The translations under genes were made by a program, and so were the position numbers. Below the pieces are notes generated by a model that did not search any database, was not told the origin of the DNA, and worked only from the letters and a program-made list of their open reading frames with translations. DNA of 64,000 nt from Megalopta genalis (lineage: Eukaryota > Arthropoda > Insecta > Hymenoptera > Halictidae): contig NC_135021.1 of assembly GCF_051020955.1 (NCBI RefSeq), forward strand, positions 9,334,462 through 9,398,461, given 5' to 3'. Below, one piece after another: positions 52,526 through 62,415 of the stretch (within the stretch, counting starts at the first letter, position 1; every line of letters starts with the position of its first letter).

Positions 52526-52665
52526 ATGTGTTTCGCTTGGATTTGAAGTTAAGCCTTCAACTTCACGTGGATTTAAAGCTAAATGATATGTATCGCATGG
52601 ATTTTGAAGCTATCCCGTTTGAATCGTCTGCATTTGCAGCTATATCACTTATATCACAAGTGTTT

Positions 52666-53479
52666 GAAGCTAAATCATTTGGTTCGCATGGATTTGAATC
52701 TAAACCTTCTACATCGCATTGATTTGAAGCTAAATCATGTGTTTCGTTTGGATTTGAAGCTAAACCTTCTACATCGTATTAATTTGCAGCTAAATCATGT
52801 TTTTCGCATGGAATTGATGCTAACTCGTTTGTTTCCCCTGCATTTTAAGCTATTTCTGTTATATCGCAAGTATCTGAACCTAAATCATTTGTTTCGCATG
52901 AATTTGTAGCTAAGCCTTCTACTTGGCATGGATTTAAAGCTAAATGATGTGTACCTGATGGATTTTGAAGCTAACTCGTTTGATTCGTCTGCATTTGATG
53001 CTACATCAATTACATCGCAAGCATCTGAACCTAAATCATTTGTTTCGCATGGATTTGTAACTAAACCTTCTACATCGTATCGATTTGAAGCTAAATGCTA
53101 TGTATCGCATGGATTTTGAAGCTATCCCGTTTGATTCGTCTGCATTTGCAGCTATATCACTTATATCACAAGTGTTTGAAACTAAATCATTTGTTTCGCA
53201 TGGATTTGAAACTAAACCTTCTACATCGCATTGATTTGAAGCTAAATCATGTGTTTCGCTTGGATTTGTAGCTATACCTTCTACATCGCTTTGATTTGAA
53301 GCTAAATCATGTGTTTTGCATGGATTTGATGCTAACTCGTTTGTTTCCCCTGCATCTGAAGGTATTTTATTAATATCGCAAGTATCTGATGCTAAATCAT
53401 GTGTTTCGCTTGGATTTGAAGCTAAACCTTCTACATCGCATTGACTTGAAGCTAAATCATGTGTTTTGCATGGATTTGA
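52666..53479. repeat. Link of ordinary A-E units between P1 and T1
   Basis: Five-unit cycles with TTTGCAGCTATATCAC and CTATTTTATTAATATC-type units related to 5,850 and 9,850. A TTTGGTTCGC variant near 52,680 marks the point where P1 and P2 part. Confidence 0.7.
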
Positions 53480-55060
53480 TGCTAACTCGTTTGTTTCCCC
53501 TGCAATTGAAGCTGTCAGTTATATCGCAAGTATCTGATGCTAAATCATTTGTTTCGCATGGATTTGAAGCTAAGCCTTCTATTTCGCATGGATTTAAAGC
53601 TAAATGATGTGTACCGCATGGATTTTGAAGCTAACTCGTTTGATTCGTCTGCATTTGATGCTACATCACTTATATCCCAAGCATCTGAACCTAAATCATT
53701 TGTTTCGCATGGATTTGAAGCTAAACCTTCTACATCGTATTGATTTGAAGGTGAATCATTTGTTTTGCATGGATTTGAAGCTAAGCCTTCTATTTCGCAT
53801 GGATTTAAATCTAAATGATGTGTATCGCATGGATTTTGTAGCTATCTTGTTTGATTCGTCTGCATTAGAAGCTATATCACTTATATCCCAAGTGTTTGAT
53901 GTTAAATCATTTGTTTCGCATGGATTTGAAGCTAAATCATGTGTTTTGCATGGATTTTATGCTAACTCGTTTGTTTTCCCTGCATTTGAAGGTATATCAG
54001 TTATATCGCAAGTATCTGATGCTAAATCATTTGTTTTGCATGGATTTGAAGCTAAACCTTCCACATCGTATCGATTTGAAGTTAAATGATATGTATCGCC
54101 AGCATTTTGAAGCTACTCCGTTTGATTCGTCTGCATTTGCATCTATATCACTTATATCACAAGTGTTTGAAGGTAAATCATTTGTTTCGCATGGATTTGA
54201 AGCTACACCCTCTACATCGCATTGATTTGAAGCTAAATCATGTGTTTCGCTTGGATTTGAAGCTATACCTTCTAAATCGCTTTGATTTGAAGCTAAATCA
54301 TGTGTCTTGCATGGATTTGATTCTAACTCGTTTGTCTCCTCTGCATTTGAAGCTATTTCATATATATTTCAAGTATCTGAGGCTAAATCATGTGTTTTGC
54401 ATGGATTTGAAGCTAAGCCTTCTACTTCGCAATGATTTGAAGCTAAGTCATGTGTTTCGCATGGATTTGAAGCTAACTCGTTTGTTTCGCATGCAGTTGA
54501 AGCAAAATCACGTTCATGACATGTATCTGAAGCTAAACCATTTGTGTCGCATAGATTTGAAACTAATCCATGTGTTTCGCATGAATTTTAAGCTAAATCA
54601 TGAGTTCCGCTTGGATTTAAAGCTAACACGTTTGTTTCTTCTGCACTCGAAGCAATATCACATATATCTATAGTATCTGAAGCTAAATCATTTGTTTCGC
54701 ATGGATTTGAAGCTAAACTTTCAACATCGCATTGGTTCGCAGCTAATCAAGTGTTTCGCATGGATTTGCAACTAACTCGTTCGTTTCCCCTGCATTTGTC
54801 GCTTTATCACTAATATCGCAAGTATCTGAAGCTAAATCATTTGTGTCGCATGGATTTGAAGCTAAGCCTTCTACTTCGCAATGATTTGAAGCTAAGTCAT
54901 GTGTTTCGCATGGATTTGCAGCTAACTCGTTCGTTTCCCCTGCATTTGTCGCTTTATCGCTTATATCGCAAGTATCTGAAGCTAAATCATTTGTTTCGCA
55001 TGGATTTGAAGCTAAACATTCTACTTCGTATTGATTTGAAGCTAAATCATGTGTTTCGCT
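53480..55060. repeat. Module T1
   Basis: Matches 62,420-64,000 at offset 8,940 bp. Tags: CCCTGCAATTGAAGCTGTC (a shortened E unit), CACGTTCATGACATG, TTCTGCACTCGAAGC, GCATTGGTTCGCAGC (one base short) and ATTTGTCGCTTTATC. About five differences were seen in 1.6 kb, such as GAAGGTGAATC versus GAAGCTGAATC (53,750/62,690) and GTTTTCCCTG versus GTTTCCCCTG. Confidence 0.9.
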
Positions 55061-57202
55061 TGGATTTGAAGCTATACCTTCTACATCGCTTTGATTTGAA
55101 GCTAAATCATGTGTTCCGCATGGATTTGAAGCTAACCCGTTTGATTCGCCTGCATTTGAATCAATATCACTTATATCGCAAGTATTTGAACCTGAATCAT
55201 TTGTTTCGCGCGGATTTGAAGCTAAGCCTTCTACTTCGCGTTGATTTGAAGCTAAAGCATTAGTTTCGTTTGGATTTGAAGCTACTTCGTTTGTTTCGCC
55301 TGCATTTGAAGCTATATCACTTATATCGCAAGTATCTGATGCAAGTCATTTGTGTCGCATGGATTTGAAGCTAAACCTTACAAATCGCATTGGTTTGAAG
55401 CTAAATCGTGCACATCGCATTGGTTTGAAGCTAAACCTTCCACATCGTATTGTTTTGAAGCTAAATAATGTGTTTTGCATGGATTTGATGCTAACTCGTT
55501 TGTTTCCCCTGCATTTGAAGCTATTACAGTTATATCGCAAGTCTCTGATGCTAAATCATGTGTTTCGCTTGGATTTGAAGCTAAACCTTCTACTTCACAT
55601 GGATTTAAAGCTAAATGATGTGTACCGCATGGATTTTTAAGCTAACTCGTTTGATTCGTCAGCATTTGATGCTACATCACTTAAATCGAAAGCATCTGAA
55701 CCTAAATCATTTGTTTCGCATGGATTTGTAGCTAAACCTTCTACATCGCATTGATTTGAAGCTAAATCATTTGTTTCGCATGGATTTGTAGATGAACCTT
55801 CTACATCGTATCGATTTGGAGCTAAATGATATGTATCGCATGGATTTTGAAGCTATCCCGTTTGATTCGTCTGCATTTGCAGCTATATCACTTATATCAC
55901 AAGTGTTTGAAGCTAAATCATTTGTTTCGCATGGATTTGTATCTAAACCTTCTACATCGCATTGATTTGAAGCTAAATCATGTGTTTTGCATGGATTTGA
56001 GGATTACTCGTTTGTTTCCCCTGCATTTGAAGCTATGTCAGTTATATCGCAAGTATCTGATGCTAAATCATTTGTTTCGCATGGATTTGAGGCTAATCCT
56101 TCCACTTCACATGGATTTAAAGCTAAATGATGTATACCTAATGGATTTTTAAGCTAACTCGTTTGATTCGTCTGCATTTGATGCTACATCACTTATATCG
56201 CAAGCATCTGAACCTAAATCATTTGTTTCGCATGGATTTGTAGCTAAACCTTCTACATCGCATTGATTTGAAGCTAAATCATTTGTTTCGCATGGATTTG
56301 TAGATAAACCCTCTACATCGTATCGATTTGATGCTAAATGATATGTATCGCATGGATTTTGAAGCTATCCCGTTTGATTCGTCTGCATTTGCAGCTATAT
56401 CACTTATATCACAAGTGTTTGAAACTAAATCATTTGTTTCGCATGGATTTGAATCTAAACCTTCTACATCGCATTGATTTGCAGCTAAGTCATGTGTTTC
56501 GCATGGATTTGAAGCTAACTCGTTTGTTTCGTCTGCATTTGAAGCTATATCACATATAATCCAAGCGTTTGAAGCTAAATCATTTGTTTCGCATGGATTT
56601 GAAGCTATATCACTTATATCCTAAGCGTTTGAAAGTAAATCATTTGTTTCGCATGGATTTGGATCTAAACCTTCTACATCGCATTGATTTGCAGCTAAAT
56701 CATGTGTTTCGCATCGATTTGAAGCTAACTCGTTTGTTTTCTGCATTTGAAGCTATATCACATATATCCCAAGTGTTTGAAGCTCAATCATTTGCTTCGC
56801 ATGGATTTTAAGCTAATCCTTCTACATCGCATTGATTTGCAGCTAAATCGTGTGTTTCGCATGGATTTGAAGCTAACTCGTTTGTTTTCTGCATTTGTAG
56901 CTATATCACATATATCCCAAGTGTTTGAAGCTCAATCATTTGCTTCGCATGGATTTTAAGCTAATCCTTCTACATCGCATTGATTTGAAGCTAAATTATG
57001 TGTTTCGCATGGATTTGGAGCTAACTCGTTTGTTTCCCCTGCATTTGAAGCTATATCACTTATATCGCAAGTATCTGAATCTAAATCATTTGTGTCGCAT
57101 GGATTTGAAGCAAAACCTTTTACATAGCATCGATTTGCAGCTAAATCATGTGATTCGCTTGGATTTAAAGCTAACTCGTTTGTTTCCCCTGCATTTGAAG
57201 CT
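55061..57202. repeat. Module Q copy 2, module M copy 4 and link to P2
   Basis: Q copy 2 is 55,244-55,979, with a hybrid R block at 55,338-55,472. Module M copy 4 covers about 56,000-56,530, joined to Q inside a C unit. From 56,530 there are short cycles with CACATATAATCC, ATCCTAAGCG and two copies of GGATTTTAAGCTAATCC about 178 bp apart (56,804 and 56,951). Then a stretch as in the TGTCTCATGG zone leads to P2. Confidence 0.78.
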
Positions 57203-60200
57203 ATATCGCTTATATCGCAAGTATCTAAAGCTAAATCATTTGTTTCGCATGGATTTGAAGCTAAACGTTCTACATAGCATTGATTTGCAGCTAAATCATG
57301 TATTTCGCTTGGATATGAAGCTAACTCGTTTGTTTCCGTCTGCATTTGAAACTATATCACTTATATCCCAAGTTTTGAAGCTAAATCATTTGTTTCGCAT
57401 GGATTTGAAGCTAATCCTTCACCATCGTATTGATTTAAAGCTGAATCATGTGTTTCGCTTGGATATGAAGCTATCTCGTTTGTTTCCGTCTGCGTTTGAA
57501 GCTATCTCACTTGTACCGCAAGTATCTGAAGCTAAATCATTTGTGTCGCAAGGATTTGAAGCTAATCCTTCTACATAGCATTGATTTGAAGCTTAATCAT
57601 GTGTTTCGCATGCAGTTGAAGCTAACTCGTTTGTGTCGCCTGCATTTCAAGCTAGTTCATTTAAACCGCAAGTATTTCAAGGTATCACATTTATTTCGCA
57701 TGGATTTGAAGATAAACCTTCTACTTCGCATTGATTTGAAGCTAAATCTAGTGTTTCGCTTGGATTTGAAACTAATTCGTTGTATCGCATGCAGTTCAAG
57801 TTAAAACATGTATATCACAAGTATTTGAAGCTAAACCGTTTGTTTCTCATGTACTTGTAGCTAAGCCTACTACTTCGCATTGATTTGAAGTTAAATCATG
57901 CTAATCGCATGGATTTGAAGCTAACTTGTTTGTTTCGCAAGCATATGAAGCTAAACCAGGTGTTTCGCATGAATTTGAAGGTAAATCATGTGTTTCTCAT
58001 GCATTTGAAGCTATATCACTTATATCGCAAGTATTTGAGGCTAAATCATTTGTGTCACATGGATTTGAAGCTAAGCCTTCTACTTCGCATTGATTTGAAG
58101 CTAAGTCATGTGTTTCGCATGGGTTTGAAGCTAACTCGTTTGTTTCGCCTGCATTTGAAGCTAAATCGTGTATATCACAAGCATTTGAAGCTATATCATT
58201 TGTTTCGGATGCATTCGAAGATAAGCCTGCTACTACGCATTGAATTGAAGCTGAATCATGTAATTCGCATGGATTTGAAGCTAACTAGATTATTTCGGCT
58301 TTATTTGAAGCTACATCACTTATATCGCAATTATCAGAAACTAAATCTTTTGTTTCTCATGGATTTGAAGCTAAACCATCTACATCGCATTGATTTGAAG
58401 CTAAATCAAGTGTTCCGTTTCGATTTGTAGCTAACTCGTTTGTTTCGCATGCAGTTGAAGCAAAATCATGTTTATCACAAGTATTTGAAGCTGAACCATT
58501 TGATTCGCATGGATATTAAGCTAAGCATTATACTTCGCATTGATTTGAAGCTAAATCATGTGTTTCGCATGCAGTTGAAGCTAACTCGATTGTTTCGCCT
58601 GCATTTCAAGCTATTTCTTTTAAACCGCAAGTATTTCAAGGTATCACATTTATTTCGCATGGATTTGAAGCTAAACATTCTACTTCGCAATGATTTGAAG
58701 CTAAATCAAGTGTTTCGCTTGGATTTGAAACTAACTCGTTTGTACCGCATGCAGTTGAAGCTAAATCATGTATATCACATGTATTTGAAGCTAAACCATT
58801 TGTTTCGCATTGATTTGAAGCTAAGCCTACTACTTCGCATTGATTTGAAGTTAAATCATGTGTACCGCTTGGATTTGAAGCTAACTCGTTTGATTCGCAT
58901 GCAGTTGAATCTACATCATGTATATCACAAGTATTTGAAGTTAAACCGTATGATTCGCATTGATTTGAAGCTAAGCCTACTACTTCGCATTGATTTGAAG
59001 CTGAATCATGTGTTTCGCATGGATTTGCTGCTAACTCGTTTGTTTCGCCTGCGTTTAAATCTATTTCATTTAAACCGCAAGTATTTGAAGCTAAACCATT
59101 TGTTTCGCATAGATTTGAATATAAGCCTTCTACTTCTCATTGATTTGAAGCTAAATCAAGTGTATCGCTTGGATTTGAAGCCATCGCGTTTGTTTCGCAT
59201 GCAGTTGAAGCTAAATCATGTATATCACAAGTATTTGAAGCTAAACAATTTGTTTCGCATGGATTTGAGGATAAGGCTTCTGCTTCGCATTGATTTGAAG
59301 AGAAATCATGTTATTCCCTTGGATTTGAAGCTAACTCGTTTGTTTCGGCCGCATTTGAAGCTATTTCAATTAAACCGCAAGTATTTGAAGCTAAATCATT
59401 TGTTTCGCATGGATTTGAAGCTAAGCCTACTACTTCGCATTGATTTGAAGCTGAATTACTTGTTTCGCTTGGATTTGAAACTAAGTCGTTTGTTTCGTAT
59501 GCAGTTGAAGCTAAATCATGTTTATCACAAGTATTTGAAGCTAAACAATTTGTTTCGCATGGATTTGAGGATAAAGCTTCTGCTTCGCATTGATGTGAAG
59601 CTAAATCAGGTGTTTCGCATGGATTTGAAGGTAACTAGTTTGTTTGGCATGCAGTTGAAGCTAAATCATGTATATCACAAGTATTTGAAGCTAAACCATT
59701 TGTTTCGCATTGATTTGAAGCTAAGCCTACTACTTCGCATTGATTTGAAGCTAAAGCATTAGTTTCGTTTGGATTTGAAGCTACTTCGTTTGTTTCGCCT
59801 GCATTTGAAGCTATATCACTTATATCGCAAGTATCTGATGCAAGTCATTTGTGTCGCATGGATTTGAAGCTAAACCTTACAAATCGCATTGGTTTGAAGC
59901 TAAATCGTGCACATCGCATTGGTTTGAAGCTAAACCTTCCACATCGTATTGTTTTGAAGCTAAATAATGTGTTTTGCATGGATTTGATGCTAACTCGTTT
60001 GTTTCCCCTGCATTTGAAGCTATTACAGTTATATCGCAAGTCTCTGATGCTAAATCATGTGTTTCGCTTGGATTTGAAGCTAAACCTTCTACTTCACATG
60101 GATTTAAAGCTAAATGATGTGTACCGCATGGATTTTTAAGCTAACTCGTTTGATTCGTCAGCATTTGATGCTACATCACTTAAATCGAAAGCATCTGAAC

Positions 60201-60617
60201 CTAAATCATTTGTTTCGCATGGATTTGTAGCTAAACCTTCTACATCGCATTGATTTGAAGCTAAATCATTTGTTTCGCATGGATTTGTAGATAAACCTTC
60301 TACATCGTATCGATTTGGAGCTAAATGATATGTATCGCATGGATTTTGAAGCTATCCCGTTTGATTCGTCTGCATTTGCAGCTATATCACTTATATCACA
60401 AGTGTTTGAAGCTAAATCATTTGTTTCGCATGGATTTGTATCTAAACCTTCTACATCGCATTGATTTGAAGCTAAATCATGTGTTTCGCTTGGATTTGAA
60501 GTTAAGCCTTCAACTTCACGTGGATTTAAAGCTAAATGATATGTATCGCATGGATTTTGAAGCTATCCCGTTTGAATCGTCTGCATTTGCAGCTATATCA
60601 CTTATATCACAAGTGTT
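57203..60617. repeat. Duplicated block P2
   Basis: Copy of 49,250-52,665. It ends near 60,617, where GTGTTTGAAGCTA continues as TATCATTTGTTTCGGATGC; P1 continues as AATCATTTGGTTCGC. The sequence after that point is a fresh copy of P2's own interior from 58,186, so the end of P2 is the junction of a 2,432-bp tandem duplication. A hybrid R block lies at 59,837-59,971 and Q copy 3 at 59,743-60,478. Confidence 0.92.
58440..59762 (+). other. 440-codon open frame, copy 2 (coding unlikely)
   Basis: Same reading as 50,487-51,809 with one residue changed: Ile to Val at residue 398 (ATA to GTA at 59,631). It starts at TTG and stops at TAG in the same places within the unit. The high identity reflects the youth of the block duplication and is not independent evidence of a protein. 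Confidence 0.12.
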
Positions 60618-62415
60618 TGAAGCTATATCATTTGTTTCGGATGCATTCGAAGATAAGCCTGCTACTACGCATTGAATTGAAGCTGAATCATGTAATTCGC
60701 ATGGATTTGAAGCTAACTAGATTATTTCGGCTTTATTTGAAGCTACATCACTTATATCGCAATTATCAGAAACTAAATCTTTTGTTTCTCATGGATTTGA
60801 AGCTAAACCATCTACATCGCATTGATTTGAAGCTAAATCAAGTGTTCCGTTTCGATTTGTAGCTAACTCGTTTGTTTCGCATGCAGTTGAAGCAAAATCA
60901 TGTTTATCACAAGTATTTGAAGCTGAACCATTTGATTCGCATGGATATCAAGCTAAGCATTATACTTCGCATTGATTTGAAGCTAAATCATGTGTTTCGC
61001 ATGCAGTTGAAGCTAACTCGATTGTTTCGCCTGCATTTCAAGCTATTTCTTTTAAACCGCAAGTATTTCAAGGTATCACATTTATTTCGCATGGATTTGA
61101 AGCTAAACATTCTACTTCGCAATGATTTGAAGCTAAATCAAGTGTTTCGCTTGGATTTGAAACTAACTCGTTTGTACCGCATGCAGTTGAAGCTAAATCA
61201 TGTATATCACATGTATTTGAAGCTAAACCATTTGTTTCGCATTGATTTGAAGCTAAGCCTACTACTTCGCATTGATTTGAAGTTAAATCATGTGTACCGC
61301 TTGGATTTGAAGCTAACTCGTTTGATTCGCATGCAGTTGAATCTACATCATGTATATCACAAGTATTTGAAGTTAAACCGTATGATTCGCATTGATTTGA
61401 AGCTAAGCCTACTACTTCGCATTGATTTGAAGCTGAATCATGTGTTTCGCATGGATTTGCTGCTAACTCGTTTGTTTCGCCTGCGTTTAAATCTATTTCA
61501 TTTAAACCGCAAGTATTTGAAGCTAAACCATTTGTTTCGCATAGATTTGAATATAAGCCTTCTACTTCTCATTGATTTGAAGCTAAATCAAGTGTATCGC
61601 TTGGATTTGAAGCCATCGCGTTTGTTTCGCATGCAGTTGAAGCTAAATCATGTATATCACAAGTATTTGAAGCTAAACAATTTGTTTCGCATGGATTTGA
61701 GGATAAGGCTTCTGCTTCGCATTGATTTGAAGAGAAATCATGTTATTCCCTTGGATTTGAAGCTAACTCGTTTGTTTCGGCCGCATTTGAAGCTATTTCA
61801 ATTAAACCGCAAGTATTTGAAGCTAAATCATTTGTTTCGCATGGATTTGAAGCTAAGCCTACTACTTCGCATTGATTTGAAGCTGAATTACTTGTTTCGC
61901 TTGGATTTGAAACTAAGTCGTTTGTTTCGTATGCAGTTGAAGCTAAATCATGTTTATCACAAGTATTTGAAGCTAAACAATTTGTTTCGCATGGATTTGA
62001 GGATAAAGCTTCTGCTTCGCATTGATGTGAAGCTAAATCAGGTGTTTCGCATGGATTTGAAGGTAACTAGTTTGTTTGGCATGCAGTTGAAGCTAAATCA
62101 TGTATATCACAAGTATTTGAAGCTAAACCATTTGTTTCGCATTGATTTGAAGCTAAGCCTACTACTTCGCATTGATTTGAAGCTAAAGCATTAGTTTCGT
62201 TTGGATTTGAAGCTACTTCGTTTGTTTCGCCTGCATTTGAAGCTATATCACTTATATCGCAAGTATCTGATGCAAGTCATTTGTGTCGCATGGATTTGAA
62301 GCTAAACCTTACAAATCGCATTGGTTTGAAGCTAAATCGTGCACATCGCATTGGTTTGAAGCTAAACCTTCCACATCGTATTGTTTTGAAGCTAAATAAT
62401 GTGTTTTGCATGGAT
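60618..62415. repeat. Block P3, third partial copy
   Basis: Repeats 58,186 to about 59,983 at offset 2,432 bp. One difference was seen: GATATTAAGC at 58,517 versus GATATCAAGC at 60,949, silent in the 440-codon frame. It contains a hybrid R block at 62,269-62,403. It ends in the D unit near 62,415-62,440, where it changes to module T2. Confidence 0.92.
60872..62194 (+). other. 440-codon open frame, copy 3 (coding unlikely)
   Basis: Gives the same protein as copy 2, including Val at residue 398. It therefore derives from P2, not P1. Confidence 0.12.

Larger units (their letters stand above)
49250..52665. repeat. Duplicated block P1
   Basis: Matches 57,203-60,618 at a constant offset of 7,953 bp. 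The few differences seen include TTTCTTATG versus TTTCTCATG (49,893/57,846), GAAGATAACTAG versus GAAGGTAACTAG (51,678/59,631) and CACAACTG versus CACAAGTG. From about 49,660 to 51,800 it consists of a distinct subfamily in which E units are replaced by GCAGTTGAAGCTAAATC plus TATATCACAAG and B units read AGCCTACTACTTCG. The 30-bp phase is unbroken for at least 1.3 kb. Confidence 0.92.

Noticed and set aside
54500..54760. Foreign sequence at CACGTTCATGACATG and GCATTGGTTCGCAGC
   Set aside because: Both are diverged 30-mers in phase with their neighbours, and both recur in T2 at offset 8,940.
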